Positions 7,612 to 15,459 of a DNA stretch of 64,000 bases are shown here, one piece after another. The stretch is taken from NCBI GenBank assembly GCA_030695565.1, contig JAUYRZ010000027.1, positions 1-64,000 on the forward strand. The letters are read 5' to 3'. The stretch is from Archangium sp. (GTDB lineage Bacteria; Myxococcota; Myxococcia; Myxococcales; Myxococcaceae). Each line of letters starts with the position of its first letter. Position 1 is the first letter of the stretch. The notes under the pieces were generated by a model, which was given only the letters and a program-made list of their open reading frames with translations, had not been told where the DNA came from and did not search any database. A program made the translations under genes and the position numbers.

Positions 7612-9687
7612 TTAGTTCCCCGGAAGCGCTTCGAGCAGCAGGGAGTTGTCCACCTGGGGCTCGCTCTGCACCAGCTTCGCGTGAATGCGCGCGTGGCTGG
7701 CGAAGAGCTTTCCGTCGGTGAAGAGCGCGTCGGCGAAGAAGCCCACGGCGCCCTCGGTGCGCGGGCTGGTCTGCACCGTCCAGCTCGAGGTGCGTTTGGC
7801 CAGCTTGAGGTCGCCACGCGTCGCGTCCTGGTAGAGGGCCCAGACCACGCCGGAGGGCCCGAAGACGATGGCGCTGTCGGTGCCCACCCAACCCTGGTTG
7901 CCCGCCATGGTGGCGTCGACGCCGCGGTCGATCACCTCGGGCGTGACGCCGGCCTGCAGCTGCGGCGCGAAGTAGAACTTGAACGCCTTGCTGGAGAAGT
8001 CGTGGTACCCGATGCCCACGCTCATCGTCTGCGCCTCGACCTTCACGTCGGGGAAGTAGCCGGTGTCGCCGCTGCCATCGATCAACACCGGGGTGCCGAC
8101 CGTGCCGGTACCGCTCACCGTCACCGCGAAGAGATCGCCATCGGCCGCGCCCATCGTGGGCACCGTGCGGCGCATGTACGCGATGACCGCTTCTTTGTTC
8201 TTGAAGGCCAGCGAGGTGAACAGGCCCACGCCGGGCAGCACCTGCTGCAGGTCGGGCGGGGTGAAGTTCTTTGCGCAGACGTCGGCGCCGTTGACCGAGA
8301 CGCACGACTCGGTGCTCGCGTTGCAGCCCGTGCAGCTGCTGCCGGCCGTCAGACAGGCGGGGCCCGTGCCGGGATCAGCGCAGATGCCGTTGCACGCATC
8401 ACAGATGGGAGGCGGGCGGCTCGCGCACGCGATGGTCTTGATCGACCAGTCACCCTCGCTGGAAGGCGTGGCCGAGGTGGCCCGGGCGAACTTGAGCGCG
8501 GTGATGTACTTGGTCGCGCCGGTAGGGCGCGGGGTGGGGCAGTCCATCGCGTTGAAGGTCGAGTCGCCGCCGCGCTGGAAGTACGAGACGCCGGGCAGCC
8601 CGTCGCTGTCGATGGCGATCGAGGTGTAGAGGCCGAGGTCAGCCTGCGCTCCGTCGACCTGGTGCTTCGACCACACGCCGCTGGTGTTGCGCATGGCCAC
8701 CTTCAGGTTGCCGCCGGTCACGTCGTAGTAGCTCACGTAGACACGGCCCTGGCTGACGGCGACGTCGGTGTAGCGGCCGACGTCGGGGCCCGGCTCCACG
8801 ATGCCGCCGCGCGCGCCCGAGGGGCCGTACTTCACCGCCGCCGAAGGCACGCCGTCGACGTATTCGGTGGAGAGCTTCTTCCCGTCGAGGCCGTACTTCA
8901 CCACCACGAGATCGCCGTACTGGCCGTCGTAGGCCGAGACGAACAGCGCGTTGGCCGGATCAGCCGAGATGGAGGAGAAGCGGCCGAGGTCGTTCGAGTT
9001 GAGGCCGGGGAGCTCCGCGCAGACACACGCGACGTTGGGCAGCACGCAGCTGTCCCAGATGTTGCGGGGCTCCTTGAAGGTCGCGATGAACCCCGCTGTG
9101 CAGGTCATGGGGCAGGCCGCCGCCGGGCGATCCGTGGGCATCGAGTAGTCCTGGCACCGATCGATGGTGGCCACGCAGCCTTTGCCGGGAGGGCACGCGC
9201 CCAGGCAGGGCAGATCGGCCATGCACTCGCCCTGGAAACAGGACTGGCCGGCGGCGCACTCACCGAGCGGCCCACAGGTGCGGAAGCGGCAGCGCGACGA
9301 GGTGCCGTACGTGTCGGTGTAGACCTCGCACACGCGATCGCCCCGATCGCCACACTCGGAGTCCTGCTGGCAGCCGATGAACTTGTCGAAGCACTTCTTG
9401 CGATCGGCGGGGCAGGTCTGGCCGGGGCAACAATCAGCCTCGGTGGTGCACGCGCGATCGTTGAACACGCAGCACTTCACCGCGGTGTCCTTCACTTCCT
9501 TGCAGGCGAAGTGATCCCCGCAGTCGGCGTTGTCCGAGCAGGCATTGGGACGATCGGACTGCGCGCCCGGCACGCTGGAGCACTGGTTCACCGGCACGAC
9601 CGGGGGGTCCCCGCAACGCTCGCAGCCAGCCGCAAAAACAGTGAGCACCGCAAAGGCCGAAAAGCCCTTCAGGGACGATCGAGACAT
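7612..9687 (-). CDS. Large lipoprotein: Cys-rich N-terminus plus propeller-like repeats
   Basis: 691 residues from ATG 9687, preceded by AGGGTGA five bases upstream; a GTG at 9696 overlaps that Shine-Dalgarno and is less likely. Lipobox VFAAGC places the lipid on C22. Residues about 25-200 are Cys-rich small modules (CSDNADCGDHFACK, CCPGQTCPADRKKC). The rest has repeated strand motifs with YTDVAVSQGRVYVSYYDVTGGNLKV-like and YTSIAIDSDGLPGVSYF-like blocks, suggesting a beta-propeller. A Cys-rich insert (CDACNGICADPGTGPAC) interrupts it at about 430-470. Probably an outer-membrane/surface lipoprotein of unknown role. The operon continues into the PilZ gene. Confidence 0.87.
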   Translation of the reverse strand: MSRSSLKGFSAFAVLTVFAAGCERCGDPPVVPVNQCSSVPGAQSDRPNACSDNADCGDHFACKEVKDTAVKCCVFNDRACTTEADCCPGQTCPADRKKCFDKFIGCQQDSECGDRGDRVCEVYTDTYGTSSRCRFRTCGPLGECAAGQSCFQGECMADLPCLGACPPGKGCVATIDRCQDYSMPTDRPAAACPMTCTAGFIATFKEPRNIWDSCVLPNVACVCAELPGLNSNDLGRFSSISADPANALFVSAYDGQYGDLVVVKYGLDGKKLSTEYVDGVPSAAVKYGPSGARGGIVEPGPDVGRYTDVAVSQGRVYVSYYDVTGGNLKVAMRNTSGVWSKHQVDGAQADLGLYTSIAIDSDGLPGVSYFQRGGDSTFNAMDCPTPRPTGATKYITALKFARATSATPSSEGDWSIKTIACASRPPPICDACNGICADPGTGPACLTAGSSCTGCNASTESCVSVNGADVCAKNFTPPDLQQVLPGVGLFTSLAFKNKEAVIAYMRRTVPTMGAADGDLFAVTVSGTGTVGTPVLIDGSGDTGYFPDVKVEAQTMSVGIGYHDFSSKAFKFYFAPQLQAGVTPEVIDRGVDATMAGNQGWVGTDSAIVFGPSGVVWALYQDATRGDLKLAKRTSSWTVQTSPRTEGAVGFFADALFTDGKLFASHARIHAKLVQSEPQVDNSLLLEALPGN

Positions 9688-9756
9688 GCGCGTCACCCTA
9701 CACCGGACAAAGCCGTCAGGGTGACCTCCACGCGCAAATGGAAATGACGCCTTGAG

Positions 9757-10320
9757 TCACCCCGCGTCGGGTCGCCAGAGCTGGTGCTTCTGGGTGAACT
9801 GGCCGAGCGGGCGCGCGGGCGGCTGGCAGGCATCTCCCAGCGCGGTGGCGCTCTGGGTTTCGAGCAGCAGGCCGCCGTCGGCGCAGCTCACCACCGTGGT
9901 GGGGAAGTACCCCTCACAGGTGCGGCCGGTGGGGTGGGTGAGCGGGGCGATGGTCTGACCCACGAAGCCCCGTTCGGTGCGCTCGAGCTCGACGCGCCCT
10001 CCGGAAATCGAAGGCGTGCCCGCATCGATCAGCCCCGCGTCGACGAGCCCCGCATCCACTGCGCGAAAACGGCGAGGCGAAAATCCAGCGTCGGGTGTGG
10101 CCACGTGCGTGACGATCAGCGTGAGGGTGCCGCCGTCGTCTTCACCCTCATAGCGATAGCCGGGATCCGTCGCGTGCACCCACGGCCCAGAGAAACCCTC
10201 GAGGCATCCCGGCGGAACCACGACCTTCCTCGCGGGCGGCAGCAGCTCGGGCAAAGGCTGCGGCGTGGTGCGAACACACGCGCTCAGCGAGAGGATCAGA
10301 ATCAGGTGCGGCCGGAGCAT
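9757..10320 (-). CDS. Small lipoprotein with DAG repeats
   Basis: 187 residues from ATG 10320. The N-terminus MLRPHLILILSLSAC is a short signal peptide with lipobox cysteine C15. The middle has a run of DAG motifs (VDAGLVDAGLIDAG), probably a flexible linker, and the protein ends in RPDAG. No recognised enzyme motif. It lies 69 bp upstream of the large lipoprotein on the same strand, and 52 bp separate its start from the divergent PEGA-protein start. Function unknown. Confidence 0.75.
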   Translation of the reverse strand: MLRPHLILILSLSACVRTTPQPLPELLPPARKVVVPPGCLEGFSGPWVHATDPGYRYEGEDDGGTLTLIVTHVATPDAGFSPRRFRAVDAGLVDAGLIDAGTPSISGGRVELERTERGFVGQTIAPLTHPTGRTCEGYFPTTVVSCADGGLLLETQSATALGDACQPPARPLGQFTQKHQLWRPDAG

Positions 10321-10372
10321 CGGCACCCACCCTACACGGCGCGTTCCATGGCGCCAGTTGGGTGATACCCTC

Positions 10373-11305
10373 ATGACCATGACGCTCCGCTCCTCCGTGG
10401 TGCTGCTGGTGGCTGTCGCCATGTCGACGGCTGCCTTCGCTCAGGACGACGACGATCTCGCGCCGCTCGCGCCGGTGGGGAAGCCCAAGCCGAAACCGAA
10501 GCCGAAGCCGAAACCCAAGCCGGCCAAGCCCAGGCCCTCGCAGGTCATCGACGACGATCTCGCGCCGATCGCGCCCATCGCCGCCAAGGGTGATCTGACG
10601 GTGAAGGTGGCCTCGTCGCTGGCCGGTTCCATTCTCTCCATCGACGGCAAGGAGGTCGGCGCGTTGCCGCTTCCGCCCCAGAACATTCCGTCCGGCGAAC
10701 ACACCGTGACGGTGAAGCGCCCGGGCTACGCGGCCTTCGTGAAGAAGGTGCAGATCCCCGGCGGCAAGACCGTGGAGGTCGAGGCCAAGCTGACCGCGGT
10801 CGCCGCCGTGTTGTCCGTGACCTCCGACGTTCCGGGCGCGCAGGTGCTGCTCAACGGCCGGTCGATCGGCATCGCGCCGCTCAACGACGTCGAAGTCCCC
10901 CCGGGCCCCGCGGAGATCGCGGTGATCAAAGAGGGCTTCCGCGAGGAGACCCAGAAGATCAACTTCGCGGTCGGCAAGGAGTACCCCATCTCGGTGAAGT
11001 TCAACGCGATCGCCGTGGCGCCTTCTGACCGCCCGGTGGAATCGAGGCTCACCCCACTCGCGGGCAGCGGCACGCCCGTCACCGGCGTGTCGGTGGCGCC
11101 TGCCGAGCCCATCACCAGCAAGTGGTACTTCTGGGCGGGCGTCGCGGTCGCGGCGATCGGCGTGGGCGTGGGCGTCGGGTTGGGCGTGCGCCAGGCCACC
11201 CTCGACCGGCCCCTCAACGAGAACGACATCTGCGGTCCCGACGGTTGCGATGGCTGCATCGGCCTGAGCTGTCAGGCCGGCTTCCGCCCGATGGGCAGCT
11301 TCTAG
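10373..11305 (+). CDS. Exported PEGA-domain protein with Lys-Pro stalk
   Basis: 310 residues from ATG 10373 (a second ATG at 10379 is possible). Signal peptide about 1-23 (VVLLVAVAMSTAAFA). A (Lys-Pro)n stretch at about 37-53 resembles a rigid periplasm-spanning stalk. Two PEGA-like modules follow (about 74-140, with GSILSIDGKEVGALPL; about 145-210, with AQVLLNGRSIGIAPL). A membrane segment sits at about 251-272, then a short Cys-rich tail (CGPDGCDGCIGLSC). PEGA domains are surface-layer or carbohydrate-associated beta modules common in myxobacteria. Function unknown; an envelope-spanning structural or sensing role is an inference. Confidence 0.85.
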   Translation: MTMTLRSSVVLLVAVAMSTAAFAQDDDDLAPLAPVGKPKPKPKPKPKPKPAKPRPSQVIDDDLAPIAPIAAKGDLTVKVASSLAGSILSIDGKEVGALPLPPQNIPSGEHTVTVKRPGYAAFVKKVQIPGGKTVEVEAKLTAVAAVLSVTSDVPGAQVLLNGRSIGIAPLNDVEVPPGPAEIAVIKEGFREETQKINFAVGKEYPISVKFNAIAVAPSDRPVESRLTPLAGSGTPVTGVSVAPAEPITSKWYFWAGVAVAAIGVGVGVGLGVRQATLDRPLNENDICGPDGCDGCIGLSCQAGFRPMGSF

Positions 11306-11316
11306 ATCAAAGTGTC

Positions 11317-11360
11317 TCCCTCTCCCTTCAGGCCCTTCAGGACAGGGTCGGGGTGAGGGT
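11317..11360. repeat. REP-like repeat, divergent copy B
   Basis: CCCTCTCCC, then an interrupted loop and ACAGGGTCGGGGTGAGGGT. The tail matches the other copies, but the first stem is degraded. It lies between the convergent PEGA-protein and lipoprotein genes. Confidence 0.65.
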
Positions 11361-11364
11361 CAAG

Positions 11365-11943
11365 TCACTGCGCCCGCAGCTCATCCGTCGCCGGAGTCAC
11401 CCGCGGCGCGATGATCAAGAACACATCACTCACGTACCCCACGCCGCCGATGTCCAGCACGGTGGCGCGAATGCGAAACCGCCCGTGCTCCGGGATCAAC
11501 GACGCCAAATTGACCTCATTGGCCTCGAACTGAAACGCCCGGCGGCCGAGCAGATCGATCTGCTCCTTCCCCTCTGACAATCCATTCAAGTACCCCACGG
11601 CGGCGCGGCCCACGCGTTTGCCGTCGTCGGAGAGCACCTCGAGCAGCATGCAGTTGTCGACCGAGAAGCCCATCGTTCCCTTCTCATCGCCCGCGAGCCA
11701 CACGTCGGCGCCTTCCGCGGGGAGCAGCGGCGACTCACCCACCGCCACGATGTGCGGCGTGCGCTCCTGATCGGTGTCGGCCTCGAGCTGGCGGGCGAGC
11801 TCGGTGATCTTCATCGTCTCGCGCTCGGCGGTGAGCGCGAGCAACCGCACGCCCCGGCGTTCGACCGTCGGCTTCACCTCGACGTTCTTGGGGCACGCGG
11901 AAAGAAACAGGACCACGAAGAGCAGGTTGAGAAAGCGAGCCAT
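11365..11943 (-). CDS. Lipoprotein of unknown function
   Basis: 192 residues from ATG 11943. The signal peptide MARFLNLLFVVLFLSAC has lipobox cysteine C17. The mature part starts with a helical segment (RETMKITELARQLEADTD) and then alternating strands; no catalytic motif seen. Its ATG is one base beyond the stop of the upstream ornithine-cyclodeaminase homologue (TGAcATG), so the genes are translationally linked. Last gene of a three-gene unit with the 2OG oxygenase. Confidence 0.8.
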   Translation of the reverse strand: MARFLNLLFVVLFLSACPKNVEVKPTVERRGVRLLALTAERETMKITELARQLEADTDQERTPHIVAVGESPLLPAEGADVWLAGDEKGTMGFSVDNCMLLEVLSDDGKRVGRAAVGYLNGLSEGKEQIDLLGRRAFQFEANEVNLASLIPEHGRFRIRATVLDIGGVGYVSDVFLIIAPRVTPATDELRAQ

Positions 11944-11944
11944 G

Positions 11945-12853
11945 TCACGCCTCCAGATCGATGCGGGTGAGCCCCTCGTCATGGCGGGCGCCTTCGAAGA
12001 CATGCCAGGCCGCGAGCAGGTCGAGCGCGGCGGGCCCGATGCTGGCGAAGAAAGTGAGCCCGTCGGCGCTCTGCCGGCCGGGCTTCTCACCTGAGAGCAC
12101 CTCGCCCAGCTCGGCATGAAACGGCTGCCCCCACTCGAGCACCGGCTCGCTGGCATCGCAGAAACGCCGCGCTGAGATGAACGCCGCGCTCGGCAACGGA
12201 GGGCTGGCGAAGTTCTCCGCCGACAGCAGCGTCACGTGCGCGCCCGGCTTGAAGGTGACGCCCTCGAGCGAGATGGGCTGGGTGAGCACCACCACGTCGG
12301 CGTCGGCCACCGCTTCGCGCGCGCTGTCGACGTCGTAGATGGCCATGGACAACGTGGTCTGCAGCTTCCGCGAGAGCTCGAAGTTGTCGACGATGTTCGG
12401 CTCGTGCAGCCAGACCTGCTCGATGCTCCGCACCAGCCGCAGCGCCTTGAGCGCACTGCTCGCAGCGGCGCCTGCTCCGAGCACCGCCACGTTCTTTGCG
12501 TCGGGCCGCGCCAGCACGTCGGCTGCCAGCGCGCTCATCAACGAAGCGCGCAGCATCATCAGGTGACCTGAATCCATCATCGCCAGCAGCTGGCCGGTGC
12601 CCGCGTCGTGCAGCTGCAACACCGAGCGGGTGCCCTTGGCCGTCTCCGAACGCACCGTCACCATCCACGCGGGCACGCCTTCCAACACAGCCTGCCGCAC
12701 CAGCGTGGAGTCGGGAGGCGACGGCTCGAAACGCAGCGTGCGCACGGAGGCGGCCTTGTGCCGGGCGGTCAGCGAATCCTTCAGCTCCTTGAGCAGATGC
12801 AGCGCTTGCAGGTGTCTCGAGACGTCAGCGCGGGAAAGGAAGGCGGTCAACAT
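11945..12853 (-). CDS. Ornithine cyclodeaminase / mu-crystallin family protein
   Basis: 302 residues. The fold signatures are the substrate-side block AWMVTVRSETAKGTRSVLQLHDAGTGQLLAMMDSG-type region (about 62-96) and the Rossmann motif VAVLGAGAAASSALKAL (about 122-138). The family includes ornithine cyclodeaminase, ketimine reductases and amino-acid dehydrogenases, all NAD(P)-dependent. The exact substrate cannot be read from sequence. The classic second-half acidic residues are not obvious, so it may be a reductase rather than a deaminase. It is 15 bp downstream of a 2OG-Fe(II) oxygenase and one base upstream of a lipoprotein, suggesting one transcription unit. Confidence 0.88.
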   Translation of the reverse strand: MLTAFLSRADVSRHLQALHLLKELKDSLTARHKAASVRTLRFEPSPPDSTLVRQAVLEGVPAWMVTVRSETAKGTRSVLQLHDAGTGQLLAMMDSGHLMMLRASLMSALAADVLARPDAKNVAVLGAGAAASSALKALRLVRSIEQVWLHEPNIVDNFELSRKLQTTLSMAIYDVDSAREAVADADVVVLTQPISLEGVTFKPGAHVTLLSAENFASPPLPSAAFISARRFCDASEPVLEWGQPFHAELGEVLSGEKPGRQSADGLTFFASIGPAALDLLAAWHVFEGARHDEGLTRIDLEA

Positions 12854-12868
12854 CGCCCTGCGGAGCTA

Positions 12869-13471
12869 TCAGCCCCTCGTTGCCCCGTCACGCCGGTACA
12901 TCAGGTCGGAGCGCACCGCGTACTTGACCCCGCGCTCCACCCGGGCGCCTTCGTGGAGCAGGTGGTGGTTGAAGAGCAGGGCGCAGCCGGGCTCCGGCGC
13001 GATGGACAGCTCGAGATCGAGGATCTTCGTGTGGCCGCCCGCTTCGCACCCGTTCAGGTACACCATGAAGGTGAGCAGGCTGCGCTCCGCCGCGTTGCGG
13101 GTGAAGGCGCCGTCGAAGTGGGGCGCGAAGTATTGCCCGGGCTCGTAGCGGTAGCAGCGCAGCCGCTCGTTGGCGCCGCACAGTCGCCAGGCGCCCTCCA
13201 GCCGCTCGGGAACGTGTGCGCGCACCCGCTCGAACAACGTGGCGGCCAGCCCGGGGTCGTCGAACATCACCCGGGTGTTGTTACGGATGTCGGGGCGCAT
13301 CACGAAGCCCCCGTGGGTGGTGATGGGCGCTTCCGTGGGACCGGCGGCTTCGATGCGCGCGATGAGCTCCGTGCACTCCTGCGGCGTGAGCACGTTCTCC
13401 ACTGTCACCACCAACGGGTTGCGGGTGACGAGTTCGTTCCCGGGGTCCGGAAGGATTCGAATGGCGTTCAT
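12869..13471 (-). CDS. 2OG-Fe(II) oxygenase, prolyl 4-hydroxylase-like
   Basis: 200 residues from ATG 13471. The iron-binding triad is visible: HFD (H118, D120) and LLHEGARVERGVKY (H173). R187 in AVRSDLMY would hold 2-oxoglutarate. Residues 55-70 (FVMRPDIRNNTRVMF) are the usual substrate-side strand of P4H-type enzymes. Hydroxylates an unknown protein or small-molecule substrate using O2 and 2-oxoglutarate. The start codon directly touches a perfect 19-bp palindrome, leaving no Shine-Dalgarno, so it may be translated leaderless and controlled by a repressor. A downstream start is possible but removes part of the first strand. Confidence 0.9.
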   Translation of the reverse strand: MNAIRILPDPGNELVTRNPLVVTVENVLTPQECTELIARIEAAGPTEAPITTHGGFVMRPDIRNNTRVMFDDPGLAATLFERVRAHVPERLEGAWRLCGANERLRCYRYEPGQYFAPHFDGAFTRNAAERSLLTFMVYLNGCEAGGHTKILDLELSIAPEPGCALLFNHHLLHEGARVERGVKYAVRSDLMYRRDGATRG

Positions 13472-13489
13472 AGAGTCACTGTGACTCTA
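13471..13489. promoter_or_regulatory. Perfect 19-bp palindrome at the 2OG oxygenase start
   Basis: TAGAGTCACTGTGACTCTA: two 9-bp arms around a central T, overlapping the first base of the start codon at 13471. A further GTGAGTC half-site follows at 13491-13497. Position and symmetry fit an operator for a dimeric repressor. The regulator is unknown. Confidence 0.65.
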
Positions 13490-13513
13490 AGTGAGTCCGT
13501 CGTCAAGCCGGGC

Positions 13514-14272
13514 TCAGACCGAGATCCCGAAGAAGGCGCCGAGCCAGATCAATGAGCTGACCAGGGAGAAGATGATCGCCCCCAGCGCCACCGAGAGATT
13601 TCCCACGGGCGGCACGGCCTTCGAGTCGATCCGGGCGAGCGCCATCACGCCCATGCTCAAGCTGAGCACGCTGAGGCCTGGAAGGAAGAGGCTCAGCAGC
13701 GCCAGGCGAGAAGCGCGGATCGCCATCGGGTTGCTGCCTTCTCGCGCGAAGTGTTTGCGGAGCTCGACGCGTTCGACCGGGCGACGGAAGAACAGCTTGG
13801 TGCGCACGTCGGTCCACGTCGAGATGCTCAGCATCAGGCCCGGCACCGCGATGAACGCCGCCCATGGACTGCCCGTGCCTGCAACGAACGACGCGGCTGC
13901 GAGCGGTATGGTGCCCAGCAACACCAGCCGGCTCCAGGCTTGCCCACTCATCACCGTCATCCCGCCCACGCTCATCACCAGCAGGCCCACGAACAAGCCA
14001 CGTTCGCCCCCCGTTTCAGTGCTCGGGAGCGCCGCGACGGAGATCGCTGCGACGGGAATTCCCAGCAGCAGGAGAAACCACGCCAGCCCCGAGCGCCTGC
14101 CTTCGAAGTTCCGGTAGTGCTTGCCCAGCCAGTCGACGTCGTCGCGCACGCCGCACTCCCCGCAGTAGCTCTTCTCGTCGAGGAGGATCAGCTCGGGTGC
14201 GCAGTAGAAACGTCCGCAGCGTGCGCAGGTACCGATGGCCGCCGCCCCCGGATGCACAGGGCACTCGGTCAC
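13514..14272 (-). CDS. Membrane protein with N-terminal zinc-ribbon-like motif
   Basis: 252 residues from GTG 14272, which overlaps the TAG of the upstream gene by one base. The N-terminus has C4, H7, C16, C19, C24, C37 and C40 (CPVHPGAAAIGTCARCGRFYC), a B-box/zinc-ribbon-like set. Four to five hydrophobic segments follow (for example LAWFLLLLGIPVAAISVAAL and the last 35 residues). The C-terminal pair resembles DUF4190-type membrane segments. Function unknown. It is third in a unit with the TonB-dependent receptor and a lipoprotein. Confidence 0.82.
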   Translation of the reverse strand: MTECPVHPGAAAIGTCARCGRFYCAPELILLDEKSYCGECGVRDDVDWLGKHYRNFEGRRSGLAWFLLLLGIPVAAISVAALPSTETGGERGLFVGLLVMSVGGMTVMSGQAWSRLVLLGTIPLAAASFVAGTGSPWAAFIAVPGLMLSISTWTDVRTKLFFRRPVERVELRKHFAREGSNPMAIRASRLALLSLFLPGLSVLSLSMGVMALARIDSKAVPPVGNLSVALGAIIFSLVSSLIWLGAFFGISV

Positions 14273-15459
14273 TACTGCACCTTGATCACGAACGACTGCG
14301 AGGACACCAACGGGAGCCCCACCGGCCGGAGCGCATCTTCGAGGCCCAGCTCGTTGGGCACGCGCCAGGTCTGCCCGGTCTGTTGAATGACGGTGATGGC
14401 GTAGTGGCCGATGGGCACCGCGCGGATCGGCTGAGGCGCGGTGGGGTTGGCCGCGTCGAACGCCCGCGGCTGCAGCACCAGCTTGAGTCGAGGCACTGCC
14501 GTCGGAGTCGTCTTGACCCGGCCCATCGCATCGACCAGCGCCGGCGCGTACTCGGTGACGTCGAAGCCGGCCGCGAGCACCACCACGTCGGGCTGGTCGT
14601 CGTCGGGCGCGTTGCTGTGTTCGTAACTTTCACCGACCGCATCGACGATGCCGTTCTTGTCGACGTCGTTCTCATCGATGAGCGGGTTGGGCCCCGTCTG
14701 AATCTTGCGCACCACCACCCGCGGCCACACCTCGGGAATGCCGTCGCCGTTCGCGTCGTCGGGCACGCCGTCGGCGTTGTCGTCGACGAAGCGCACCAGG
14801 AACGCGGGCGTGGGCTGATTCATCACGCCTTCGTTGATGGGCGTGGCCTGCAGCTCGATCACTTTGGGCTGGCCGTTGAGCATGACGCTCTCCATGCCGC
14901 CGACCACCGAGAAGATGGGTCGATCGACCGGCAGCTTCGCCGCATCGGAGAAGCTGACCGGCACGTCGAGCGCCGGAATGGGCAGGCCCGCTTCATCGAC
15001 GCCGATCTCCACCACCCGAGAGGCGCGGGTGACGGGATCGATCGCCGCACCGCCCACGTCGCCTTGCGTGGTGTCGGCCGTCACGCCGTACCAGGGAATG
15101 AAGTCGTCGTTCGAGTCGACGAAGCCGCGAATCAGATAGCGGCCCGGGCCTCGCAAGCTGAACGCGAAGGGCGCGGTGAACGGCCCGGTGTCTCCGTCGA
15201 GCGCCGCACCGAACACCGACTCGCGCGAGACGACGGTGAAGGTGAGCGGGCGGCCGGTGCCCACGGGAGGGGGAGGCCGCGCCGCGTCGTAGAGGAACAG
15301 CACGATGCGACCGCGGGTGGCGGTGCCGACGATCACCTGGCCTTCGATGCGCCCCAGCGCGGGGCCCTTCTGCCGCTCGTCGCCTTCTTCTCCGGCGAAC
15401 ACCGGAGGCGCTTCGCAGGCCGAACACAGCAGCGCCATCATCAACATCAGTCGCATCAT
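14272..15459 (-). CDS. Lipoprotein with calcium-binding-like Asp loops
   Basis: 395 residues from ATG 15459, overlapping the receptor stop by four bases (ATGA). The signal peptide MMRLMLMMALLCSAC puts the lipid on C15. A beta-rich start (GRIEGQVIVGTATRGRIVLFLYD) resembles a carboxypeptidase-regulatory or Ig-like fold. Asp/Asn-rich loops such as VDDNADGVPDDANGDGIPEVW and DENDVDKNGIVDAVGE look like thrombospondin-type-3 or dockerin-like calcium sites. Translational coupling to the TonB-dependent receptor suggests a surface-exposed partner that captures or hands over the receptor's ligand; that is inference. Confidence 0.85.
   Translation of the reverse strand: MMRLMLMMALLCSACEAPPVFAGEEGDERQKGPALGRIEGQVIVGTATRGRIVLFLYDAARPPPPVGTGRPLTFTVVSRESVFGAALDGDTGPFTAPFAFSLRGPGRYLIRGFVDSNDDFIPWYGVTADTTQGDVGGAAIDPVTRASRVVEIGVDEAGLPIPALDVPVSFSDAAKLPVDRPIFSVVGGMESVMLNGQPKVIELQATPINEGVMNQPTPAFLVRFVDDNADGVPDDANGDGIPEVWPRVVVRKIQTGPNPLIDENDVDKNGIVDAVGESYEHSNAPDDDQPDVVVLAAGFDVTEYAPALVDAMGRVKTTPTAVPRLKLVLQPRAFDAANPTAPQPIRAVPIGHYAITVIQQTGQTWRVPNELGLEDALRPVGLPLVSSQSFVIKVQ

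Noticed and set aside
7681-9747. 688-codon open frame on the plus strand
   Set aside because: Antisense shadow of the large lipoprotein, whose lipobox, Cys modules and repeats are clearly real.
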